A stretch of 64,000 bases of DNA from Atrichornis clamosus (Eukaryota > Chordata > Aves > Passeriformes > Menuridae). A program made the translations under genes and the position numbers. The stretch is from the NCBI GenBank assembly GCA_013400975.1, contig WBMZ01000161.1, positions 124,001-188,000 of the forward strand. Reading direction: 5' to 3'. Positions 12,801 through 22,030 of the stretch are shown one piece after another (within the stretch, counting starts at the first letter, position 1; each line of letters begins with the position of its first letter). The notes under the pieces were generated by a model. The model was given only the letters and a program-made list of their open reading frames with translations. It was not told the origin of the DNA and searched no databases.

Positions 12801-14991
12801 CAAATTAATAAAAGGATCCAGTTTTACATTATGAAATTGCAAAATTTCTTCTTTCAGATGAAGAGAGAAAGCTTTGCAAGTTTATTAGCCTAATTCTTCT
12901 ATGGACTTATTTCCTTATGCCTGTAAAAACAATAGATAAAAATTACACTAGATTCTCACTTACTGTGTATACTTGTACATACTTTGGAAGCACAGCTAGT
13001 TTCTTCACTTTTGGAGGTTCTTTGAAAGCACTTTTGATTCAGCACAGAGCTTACAATACAGAGATTTCCTACTGACTTATTCCAACAGCTATTCTTTCAA
13101 AGTGGATATTTAAAGCACTTTGTAAGGAGCACCTTTCATTTAGAAGTTTCATTCCAAAATCAAATTTCCACTTCTAGGTGCCGCAAGGGTTTCAGTGTCA
13201 CCATGATGCATGCAACATTGCAGAGCAAGGCAAAGCCTCTACGTGTCATGTTCTGCATGTAAACTAGAGCCTGCTGCTTATCCTTTGGTACTTTTAATGT
13301 TTGCTAGGATGACACAGAAACCTCAACTATCAACATTTTTAATCAACCTAGAGGAGTGGGAGATACCGGGAATCTCAAAATCTCTGTTAGCTATTTATAC
13401 CCTGTGAACTATAGCTGTGATCACAGGTTTTTAAGTACATCATACCTCCAAAGTACTCTATATTATTTTGTTACCCTGATTTCTTCTCTTTCCACTAAGA
13501 CTTTTTCTCACATCCAGGCTGCATGCAGGAATTACACTGGGTCTTTAACTGAGCAGCTTGCCTGTCAGTGGCAAGAGGAGAAAAAGGCTGAGATATCTGC
13601 CCATTAGCTTGGTTTAGAGGGCACTCCCAACCCTGCATAGTATTTATTATGTGCTCATGTCTGAGCCTAATAATGCCACAAGTCAGCTTTGAGCAGGATA
13701 GATATGAGCTGTGGTCTTTGAGGGCAGGAAGCAGTGGTGAGGGACAGAAGTATGGGTAGCATAAACAGAAATCCTTTCTATGTCTGAGAGTTACTGAGGC
13801 ATAATCAAAAAGAAAAAGAAAAACATAAAATGCTTCCTCTGTCCCAAAAGACTTGATTCTGGCAACAATCTTCCAACATTTGTAGTTATATATAGAAAAT
13901 AGCACCAATATCCACCCAGAAAGCTAGCAAAGGATCCATTTTCCAGACTACCAAACCCAGGTCAAGTAGTAAAGCAGTTCTTCCACAGACACTGGCAATC
14001 AGGCACTTCTTAGTTACATGTTTCATAGAAATAATTATTTTTAAATCCAAGGGCTGAGAACAGGCATGGAAAAAAAAATCCCTCTTGACTTCCAACATTT
14101 AAACATCTCATCTGGCCCAGTGATGAGATAACAAAAATCCTACAAGAGCTGTGCTTTCTTCACAGCATCAGGGTAAAGCAGAATACATCAAAGAAACCAC
14201 CTACAGAGACAGAACAGTGTTTTAGTAGCTCACAGCTCTCAAAGTTCTTGAAATTTCCATTGTAATTAAAATTAACAACTTATTTTGAGCACCTGAATCA
14301 TCTGGATAGTTTGCAAATATGTAAGACGCTTTTTCTGCTGTTTTAGGCTAAGGGTGATATGACAAAGTGGCATGGTTGACACCATGTCCAGATCCAGTCT
14401 TGAACATCCAACTGTGGAACTAAATTGCCTGTCTGTGCTGTCTGGGTAGTGACATTTCATTTTGGACAGCTGTAGATTAAAGTTGCATTAGCAAAATATG
14501 CAATGAGAATCTTGAAGGAAATTGAACCTGATATCCAGATATAAAAAAGGTGCCTTTAGACTTCTGGTGTTCTGGTTTCAGCAAATTGAGGTGAGTGCCC
14601 AGAGAAGGATACAGGGGGACACTAAAATGTGCTGTGCCTTTGATGAGATAACGGTACCAGGAAAGTCTCTTTCCATAAGCATGACAGAATTCTGCTTCAA
14701 CACAAAGGAAGAACATGTCTGAATGCCTGCACTGTCAGGCAGACCTTTTTATATGGATCCACTTTGTTTTGATGTTGGTTAAATTGGTGGGGGGGACCAA
14801 AAAAACCTAACAAACATATCAACAAAAAAATTAGTTAACAGAGTAAAACACATGGAGAATATGCTTTGCAATATTTAAACTATGTCAGGTGAGCTTTCAA
14901 AATGTATAAACTAGCAAAGAAGGTACCTCACTTGTGTAGGACAAGAATGGCATGGTGAAGAGGAAGGAAACATGTCAGTCACTTGTTCCAT
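629..14991 (-). CDS. MACC1: MACC1, SH3/ZU5/death-domain adaptor (spliced, 3' end outside window)
   Basis: Joined coding segments, in transcript order: 14991-14932, 7430-7316, 5226-3188, 817-629 (about 801 codons; the last exon lies before position 1). The order and content match MACC1, a paralogue of the endocytic protein SH3BP4: an N-terminal SEGTLID-type motif, two NPF motifs, a ZU5 domain, a UPA-like region, an SH3 domain and the start of the C-terminal death-like domains. MACC1 in mammals is known as a cytoplasmic/nuclear factor that raises MET expression and is linked to clathrin-dependent receptor trafficking. All three internal junctions keep the frame: phase 0, phase 1, phase 0. With about 70 residues expected from the missing exon, the total of about 870 is close to the roughly 850 of human MACC1. 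Identification is very sure. The first exon is inferred from splice signals and phase. Confidence 0.95.
818..3187 (-). other. MACC1 intron with one CR1 fragment
   Basis: This intron of about 2.4 kb has a canonical donor (GTAAGT) and acceptor (TTGCAG). It contains a short CR1 3' end near 1930-2028 and is otherwise unremarkable AT-rich sequence. Confidence 0.9.
1930..2028 (+). mobile_element. CR1 LINE 3'-end fragment
   Basis: About 100 bp match the CR1 3' end: a TGGTCTAGTG-like start, then AGGTGTCCTGCCCATG, GGTTGGAATGAGGTGATC, TTTAAGGTC, and the terminal ATTCTATGATTCTAT repeats. It is heavily 5'-truncated, as most CR1 copies are, and lies antisense to MACC1 in an intron. Confidence 0.9.
3188..5226 (-). 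CDS. MACC1: MACC1 large coding exon (NPF motifs, ZU5, UPA-like, SH3)
   Basis: This is a 2039-bp exon giving 679 whole codons plus two bases of a split codon. Numbered on the assembled protein, NPF motifs are at about 85-87 and 95-97, and a serine-rich RSGRSKSVSDFLDIVD segment is near 154-168. The conserved SPGWAQTQ leads into a ZU5 domain at about 229-364, followed by a UPA-like region to about 525. An SH3 domain at about 572-638 (EYFKGDTIALL, KEWYVGVL, IGLVHCKNVKV) precedes the first death-like domain, which contains LTYIYSVVL and LGYSHMSLDDF. The acceptor has a strong T-rich tract ending AAACAG at 5227. The donor GTT|GTAAGT at 3187 is near-consensus. Reading on past the donor adds only four codons before a stop, which confirms splicing. 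The codon at 5209 is TTG, not a start; the frame continues upstream to the acceptor. NPF motifs bind EH-domain endocytic proteins in the SH3BP4 family. Confidence 0.97.
5227..7315 (-). other. MACC1 intron
   Basis: This intron of about 2.1 kb lies between the second coding exon and the large exon. It contains an 18-bp tandem repeat close to the large-exon acceptor (5436-5485) and a weak CTCF-like match at 6598-6611. No other feature is recognised. Confidence 0.85.
5436..5485 (+). repeat. 18-bp tandem repeat, about 2.8 copies
   Basis: The unit is of the AAATTAGTGCTGAATAAC type. It is repeated with two substitutions in the second copy and truncated in the third. Confidence 0.85.
7316..7430 (-). 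CDS. MACC1: MACC1 second coding exon (SEGTLID motif)
   Basis: This is a 115-bp exon that starts in phase 0 and leaves one base, which completes an Asn codon with the first two bases of the large exon. It encodes EENSSSSGTDSLTSEEIPRS and then RSEGTLIDVDDRTPSDSH. The SEGTLID core matches the KSEGTLIDL motif near the N-terminus of SH3BP4 and the SEANLIDME stretch of human MACC1 (both recalled, not searched). The acceptor TGTTTTCTAG ends at 7431, with a CTTAAC branch-point-like sequence upstream. The donor CACA|GTACGT begins at 7315. There is no in-frame ATG in the exon, so the start codon must lie further upstream. It was too short to appear as a stand-alone ORF. Confidence 0.87.
8526..8551 (+). 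repeat. (CAAA)n simple repeat
   Basis: A short run of CAAA units with one CAAATAAA interruption. Confidence 0.85.
12163..12240 (+). repeat. Perfect 39-bp tandem duplication
   Basis: Two identical adjacent copies of a 39-bp unit, 12163-12201 and 12202-12240, each starting CCATTCACACCGAACCCAGG and ending TTTGCAGAC. The perfect identity suggests a recent duplication. The length is a multiple of three, so it prints as a repeated peptide in open frames, but there is no sign of coding. Confidence 0.97.
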
Positions 14992-14996
14992 TTCTT
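14932..14996 (-). CDS. MACC1: Probable MACC1 start-codon exon
   Basis: This is a 65-bp candidate exon bounded by an acceptor with a pyrimidine tract (TTTCATATTTCCCAG, ending at 14997) and a donor CAA|GTGAGG at 14931. Five untranslated bases precede an ATG at 14991-14989 in a strong Kozak context (G at -3, G at +4). The frame runs MEQVTDMFPSSSPCHSC and then PTQ for exactly 20 codons, ending in phase 0. That is the phase needed by the exon at 7430. I know no homologue of this 20-residue peptide, so the call rests on splice signals, phase and Kozak fit. With only five 5'-UTR bases here, at least one further non-coding exon must lie upstream. Confidence 0.62.
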
Positions 14997-16448
14997 CTGG
15001 GAAATATGAAAGAAAATCAATACTGAGATGGCAGAAAAAATGGAAGATGGGTGACACGTGATCAGCTCAACATGGAAAAAAATTAATAAAACAGGCAACT
15101 ACCTGTTTGGGGAAAATAATTACATTAAATATAGTAGAAGAAAGCAAATCCATTTGGCAAGGGTTCCTTTGGTTGTAATTAGAGGTTAGTTCAGAGAGTT
15201 AATAACTTCAAGCATAATCATTCTTCAGTGCATCCACAAATTACATTTTGCTCTACTTGACTGGCCACATAACAGACACAGGGAACATGTACCAGCACAA
15301 ATAGTGTGTTTGATAGATTGCAATAATATTCACAAGGAAAGACTGTAACCTTTTTTTGTGTATATTGATCTGTTTTGACTGAAGGACTTGTTTAACAATC
15401 CTTGACACTTTAGGAACACTGCAAAAAGAGCAGAGAGGGAGTCTTAATCACAGTTTCCCAGATATACTGCAGAAAGTGAACTTTTCCTTTGTTGCTTTTT
15501 ATGGCAGTTACAGTTTCCAAAGTTTAGTTGGATCTTTCCTCCAGAAGTGAGACTTCATTGCATTTAAAACATTTGTGCCTGCGTTGTTAACAATAGTCTG
15601 AGCTGCCCATTAAGCTACACCTGCCAATATTTTAAAGTTATTTTTGACACTGTAATTTTGAAGGGGAGAAGGGAGGGGAGTTCATAAAAATGCATTTTGT
15701 TCTCTAAAAGCCAAAAACAGCACATCTCATTATACTGCAGACTCTCCCTTTACATAATGCTCTTGACAAGTAAAAGACCCACTTAATTCTTTCAGAGGAT
15801 ACATGTTTAAATGGATAGTTTCTCTACAATGAAGGACATATAAGTCTCTGAATTGTATTCTTAACTACTACTTTTTAATAGTATTGTTAACTAAATACTT
15901 CCACTGAAATAATATGACTGCCAGATTGACTCTAAAATGGTAAAGATCCAGCAACAAAAATGAAGTCAAGGGAAGATAAACTGCCATGCAATATTTAATA
16001 ATCCATCTCCTATCACAGAAGACTGAGATTTCAGAGGAAAGAGGAATCTTTCACAGATTTCAGAGGAAAAAGGAAGAAGTCCTACCTATGAAAATGAGGA
16101 ACTGCTACTTTCAGTGCTGCTGGTAGTTTTAGAACCAAAATGGGAGTGATTCTATCTTAAATAAAAATTAAATACAGCAGTCTATAGATCCACTGTGGAT
16201 CTTCTAAAGGAACAATCAAGATCAAGAAGATTTGAGGTAACAAGTTCCCAATAAATTGCATGTCCTTATGCATCTAAATTTAGTTTTTAAATCTAGCTGC
16301 CTTACAGGCTCATTCTTGTCTATTCCTATCTGTCAAGAGGGGGGCATTTATGCTTTTGGTCCTTACTGTTTGGTACAATAAGCAGAATCACGTGTTAAAT
16401 CTCATCCACTTTTATGCAGCAGTTACTCTTCAGAATTCTAATCTTCAG

Positions 16449-16541
16449 AGTTCTAATCTTCAGAACTTCAGGAGATTTCACTCAAATTCACACCAAGGAG
16501 AAATGATGGTATCCCCAACAGTCTTGGCAAATGTAAACCAG
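16449..16541 (+). repeat. Dispersed 93-bp direct repeat, copy A
   Basis: This is nearly identical to 20164-20256. It starts AGTTCTAATCTTCAGAAC and carries a shared GATGGTATCCC segment. Copy A is preceded by two further short TTCTAATCTTCAGA-type units (about 16427-16450). The two copies differ by only a few substitutions over equal lengths. Confidence 0.93.
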
Positions 16542-17616
16542 CCACCCTTCAGTGATTTTCTCTTTTCAGAAGTGAAAGCAAGAAGTGTATAAGAAAATTT
16601 TCCCAAGTCTCCTCTCCCTCCAGTCCCTATATTCTTTAACCACTTCATTCTCTTCACTGCACCACAGTGTCCAGTAGTTTTTTCAGCAGCAGTTCTCCCT
16701 CTGGTGATGCATACCATTAGCCTAGATGCAGTACCTCAGTGGAAAGCTAGTTTTCCCATCCAGGAAAACCACACTATTATATTGTGATGGATAATAATAC
16801 CCACTGGAAGCATCTTAAGGCCGTGTATTCTCTTGTTCTTGTTCCCTGAACAGCTCAGAGGCAGAAACCATTCCTGAGGTTCTCACCAGACAGCTGGCTG
16901 ATCTCCAAAATCAATCAGTGAAATGCTTGTACAACAAATTGGAGAAAATCCCCAAGTCAGCCCAGGCATTCCTATGCTAACTTTTATCTTTCATTGTCTC
17001 TCTTCCCCCCAAAGGCAACAGCACAGCTCCAGCTTGCTTTTCCTAACAGCCCTGCCCGTCAGGCTGCTACAGGCACCCTACCTTTCCACTGGCTCCAGCT
17101 CTTTCTTCTGAGCCAACGTCACTGAGGGCAAAATGTGATGAAGCAGCTGAGAGGGCTGTAATTGCTCAGACATAGCATGGCCTGGCACTGCACACTGACC
17201 TAACGCGGGTGCCTAACCATGCAAGAAATCCGTCCCATGCAGCTCCGTAACATCTTTCCATGCCATTTTCCATGAAGAAAGCTCAATGTTAATAATAACT
17301 TAATGCGATTTCTTTGCATTTAATATGACAGTGGTGCAAAGAGAAGGATGGTATAAGGCTGTTGCTTCCTTCCTTCTTTCATATTTCCTTTCTTATCTCC
17401 ACACAAGTTCACTGGCTATGACACTGTGTTAGGGATTTTGAGGGAATTAGCATAGGACAGAAAATGAGGCGGTCAATGGCTCAAGCTCTAATAGAGAAGA
17501 TTCTCCACTCCAGTACATGTCAAAGGGCAAAAAGCCCCACCAAAGCAATGCCTAAATTATCATCAATTTCATCCTTTTACATCCAAAAAATAGTCAGTTT
17601 ACTTGAAGAAAAAATT

Positions 17617-17640
17617 TCATTTGTCAAAAAAAAAAAAAAA
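17617..17640 (+). repeat. A-rich tract
   Basis: An uninterrupted poly(A) run of about 15 bases after a GTCA junction. No processed gene copy is recognisable upstream of it. Confidence 0.6.
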
Positions 17641-18040
17641 TCTGGCTGATATCCTCAAATAAAAATAATGGCTAGAGTGATGCAGTTACAAATTGCTCAT
17701 AAAGATAGACTGAAATCAGACTTATCAAATTCCCAAGTGTGCCTCTCAGATACCCCTGCAGAAAATCTACAAGAAAATTGTTCAGAAATGCCATTGATTA
17801 TACTCCATCAGTTCAAAATATGTGCCCAGACTTTTATTTCAATTATTCTCTCTCAGCAAGCTTTACTATTTTTCACTGCAGCTGAAGTTATTGCCTTTCC
17901 AGCAGAAGTGGAGGGTTGCAGATCAGTAACCCTTATATAGAATCACAGCATTTCAGTATGTTATGTCCAGATTTTCCCCCGGTCTCTACCTGTCCCCTTC
18001 CCTGCTTCCACTCAAAAAAACCTGAAAACACAAAAAAAAC

Positions 18041-18071
18041 CCCAAACAAACAAACAAACAAAAAAAAAAAC
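18041..18071 (+). repeat. (CAAA)n / poly(A) simple repeat
   Basis: CAAA units running into an A tract. Confidence 0.85.
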
Positions 18072-20163
18072 CCAAAGCAAATCCTAAACCAAAACACATC
18101 CACAACTCCAAGAAGCCTTGCACTCTTTCTAGAATTTTACGGGCAGAAAGTTCATTTTCACCAGGTGAAAACTGGCAACTGTCAAGTCTTGTGATGATCC
18201 TAGTGTCAATCTTTTGTTTTTCCTCACCCTTCAGAGACACTGAGCATAATCACCTTCCAATTTTATATAGACTAAGCAAGTTCAATATTTTATACTACTA
18301 AGTCTCTGAAAAAGCTGAAGTTTCATGATCTCACTGGCTTCTGACCCACAAAACACCCTGGGTGTCATTTATCATCCAAACCCACCTCTGCAGCCATGTG
18401 ATGCTCCATTCACTAGAAAGAATAATCACCTGGTATACAAAGTGAAACTGCTATATAGGCTATTGTCAGACTACAAAAATTACAGAAAATTGATTTGAAA
18501 CCACTAGGATACTTACACATCACGCAAAACCACATTAATTTCACAACTACTACTATGAAATGGAATTTTCATGTGATGTCTAGTGTTAAGGGGTTTTTTT
18601 GACAGCTTGTCTTGTAGGAGGGGAGGATAACCTCTCCCTGCTGGAGGAAACTACCAAGAGTGTCCCATACCTTGGTTACAGCAGATTGAAAAGAACAGAT
18701 AATGATCTCAAACATCACTAAACAGCCCAGGGCACAAAGTCACTACAGGTACCAGAACAGGCCATTTCTTTTGGGATCAATGCCTCTGTAAAGCTGGAGT
18801 TCCTCTAGCTGGCCAATTTCAGTCTGATCAGAAATAGTAAAGAAACTTCTGCTTCAGACCGAAATGAACCAAATACAAGGTTACAAGTGAAATAAACTAA
18901 AATCCAGACCACACTTATAACAGCTTTTTTGTGCTTTGATTTTCCTAATTAGGAGCTTGAAGGCACCTGCCATGTGTTAGTTCAGAGAATTCAGCCTATT
19001 CAGCAACACCTTCCAAATGCCAACCCTAAAGAAAAACTTTTTCTGGTCTCACTTTCATAAGTTTATTGTCCTTGCTCCATTTGTACCAAAACGTGGGAGG
19101 AAGAATTCACAGCCCTTCCCAAAGGTCACTGAGTTTGATGATCAAAGCATTCCCTTAGCCATCTCACCTCCTTGGCAGCCAGTCTTGAGTTTTACACCTT
19201 CAACTAGCTCCTACTCCTCAAGATAATAAGGTTCAAAATGTGTGTTTTGTTATGTGAAATACTGCAGAATCATATATGCAAAATTCCACTGTTTAGTATT
19301 TCCTAACCAAATTTGTTACATTATGGTTTTATTTCTATAGAGATCAACATACACAATACATTTACAGTGCAGTTGACAGACTGCTTAAGTTAATCAACTC
19401 ACTCCTACCATTACACATGTATCCTTGCCATCACTGTCAGGGGATCCTTGATTAAAATATACAAGTGTCATGATGTCCTAACTATCATAAATATCCTTTT
19501 AACATTTAACTTACATATAACAAATCAAACACACACCTTAATGTGCACCTTGATGCAGGATGGCAAGTGACTTTGCATAAGGCATTTTATCTTGGCTGTA
19601 ATGAGACAAGAGACTCCTGTTATTTGTTTTATCTCTATGCTATAGACACTTGTAATCCTGATTGTGCAATTTATTGAATGTGATTTTCAGCTTCCCTTTT
19701 ATGGAAATTATTCATCTATGTTTCAGGTTGGTGATGATGACAAGCAGATATTTGCAGAATACAGGATTCTGCAACAAAGTGTTCTCTAGAACAAAAAGGG
19801 AAAGAAAAGAATGAAGTATGTCTATCGATACTCATATTCTGTTTCCAAAACTTCATCTAAACTTCAATTTGGCAAGTATTCTTGGATGTGCATCATCCAA
19901 ATATTGACCAGCATGAAGTTAGTTAAGGTCAGCTCCTGACAGATCACAGCCTAGGGTTATATTTTCATAGGTTGTTTCATCTGTAAAAAATAGAAATGTG
20001 TACAACTTTGCTAAAAATCTGAATCGTTATGACCTAAATACCTTTTATACTGTAGTATTTTTCTGTGTGTTATTGTATAGCTATGTCACATCTACCAGAA
20101 GTTAAAAGGATCACAGAAAGTCATCAACAAGAACATAAGACGATATTTGTCTAATGCAGTGCA

Positions 20164-20256
20164 AGTTCTAATCTTCAGAACTTCAGGAGATTTCACTCAA
20201 ATTCACACCAAGGAGAAGTGATGGTATCCCAAACAGTCTTGATAAATTTAAACCAG
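20164..20256 (+). repeat. Dispersed 93-bp direct repeat, copy B
   Basis: The partner of 16449-16541, in the same orientation and about 3.7 kb away. The flanks diverge immediately on both sides. I do not recognise it as a known transposon. It may be a local segmental duplication or a short unclassified element. Confidence 0.93.
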
Positions 20257-21039
20257 TTTGTTATGTTGTGAAAACTAGTTCAGATGATTTTATTTTACAG
20301 TGCAAATTCATCTCAAATTGCTGATTTAGCAAGATTTTACAATGGTAAGTCAATATCTGGTGTCATCATTCACTATGTTGAATCACTAGCATCCACACAA
20401 GTAATTTCAAAGTTCATTAAAGACTAGCATTTAGAAAAACCTAAAGCTTAACCTGTAATCCGTAAGTGAACTTTTTGCCTACAGCGAAACAGTGAGCTTT
20501 TGTCCACTTTCTCCATATTAGGAGAGACGTGATTTGCCACCTAGGATAAATGAAGGTTTTTCAGCCTCCCAGATATATCTGTGACAGTTTTTGGCGCCAA
20601 AGGCATAAAAACCTGGCAAATTCTATAGCTGATTGTTTCAGAATCACTAAATTTGATTTATTCATAGATTTCAAAGACAAAAACCCCAACAAAACAATAA
20701 TTTTTACTCCTCTGATGAAGGATCAAGGCCATAGAATTTTACCCAGCTGTTATTGTGCCAAGTTGCATTATTGTGGCACTTTTTATTGAACTGAAAATGT
20801 TTTTTAAAAAATCCAATTCTGAGCCTCAGAGCTATGTTTATATTCTCTTGGGACCCAAACTAGGGTTTTATTTTACTTTTTCATTTATATTCTGGTAGAA
20901 CTAGCTGGAATAGCATCCCTCTGCCAAGCATTGCACAAATACATAAAAAGCAGAGTCTCTTAACAAGGAACTGATTGCTTAATACACAAGACGAGGAAGG
21001 ACAGAGATGGGGGAAAATGGAGATAGACACATTTACATA

Positions 21040-21125
21040 TAAAATCATGGAATAGTTTGGGTTGGAAGGGTCTTTTGAAGGTTACCTTGTCCAGCCTTCA
21101 ATCCAAGATGGAAAGACTAAACCAC
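21040..21125 (-). mobile_element. CR1 LINE 3'-end fragment
   Basis: On the plus strand this begins AAAATCATGGAATAGTTTGG, then GGTTGGAAGGGTCTTTTGAAGG and a CTTGTCCAGCC-like segment. This is the reverse complement of a CR1 3' terminus. It is old and short. Confidence 0.85.
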
Positions 21126-21941
21126 AAAGAAACTGATAACCGTATTCCAGTGTCTTCCACTCCTACTCTAAGAATTATGTAAACATGTGCTAACCCCTGA
21201 AAAATCCAGCTCCAAACAACTTGTCCCAGACCACTCAGGAAATGAGTGAATAGGCACAGGACATGAAAGTGCCATGGGAAGAAAATTCACAAAGGCCAGA
21301 GGGATGAAAGTAATTACATAAATGTAATGAGAGCCCTTCTCTGTCCCCAAGTGCTCACACCCTGAAAAGGCAATTAACTGGAGAGCTTAAGGCAGGTATT
21401 CATAACACCTTCTGACAGCCTTTGACATTGCTATGTTTGTCCTCCCTTTCCAGCTATGAACAGAAATCAGATACAAGCAGACTGCAGCTATGTATAACAG
21501 GTAGCACAAAATTACTGATGTATACACACACACCTTACAGTGTTTCTCTCTCCCATATTGTCATTTACCTGGCAAAACAATTTACTAGGAGCCAAACTTA
21601 GACATCAGATAACATTTATTATTGAAAAAAATATATTTGCAGTGATGGAAAATGCAACTTCCATTAAGTTCAGACTTCAATAAATTGTCCTTTTGTTTCT
21701 GCTACCATTTATTACACGAGATGAGGAAAAGTCTAGGGAAATTCTTACTTATCTGGGGAGCACGTGAGTAGTGCATACAATACCTTTTGCTGTGCGTTTT
21801 GTAACTATACTACAATCATTACTGGTTAAAATACACCTGGGAATTCCAAAGTGCAAAGGGCTCTCCTACATGTTTTCCTGATTAGTAGCATTTTTCTGCT
21901 CATCTACATTCATATCCAGCAGACAGTGCAAACCAGGCAAA

Positions 21942-22030
21942 AGGAAGAGAAGAGAAGAGAAGAGAAGAGAAGAGAAGAGAAGAGAAGAGAAGAGAAGAGA
22001 AGAGAAGAGAAGAGAAGAGAAGAGAAGAGA
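21942..22030 (+). repeat. (GAGAA)n pentanucleotide microsatellite, about 17 units
   Basis: A run of nearly 90 bases of uninterrupted AGAGA/GAGAA units, all purine on this strand. Perfect purity suggests recent expansion and probable length polymorphism. Confidence 0.98.

Larger units (their letters stand above)
7431..14931 (-). other. MACC1 intron 1 of the coding region
   Basis: This is about 7.5 kb between the inferred start exon and the SEGTLID exon. It contains a (CAAA)n tract near 8528, a purine-rich tract at 9657-9685, a 240-codon open frame on the minus strand at 9751-10473 with no recognisable domain, and a perfect 39-bp duplication at 12163-12240. Nothing else is recognisable. Confidence 0.75.

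Noticed and set aside
17464..17649. Possible processed gene copy ending in poly(A)
   Set aside because: There is no recognisable parent protein and no clear flanking duplication. The A-run alone is not enough.
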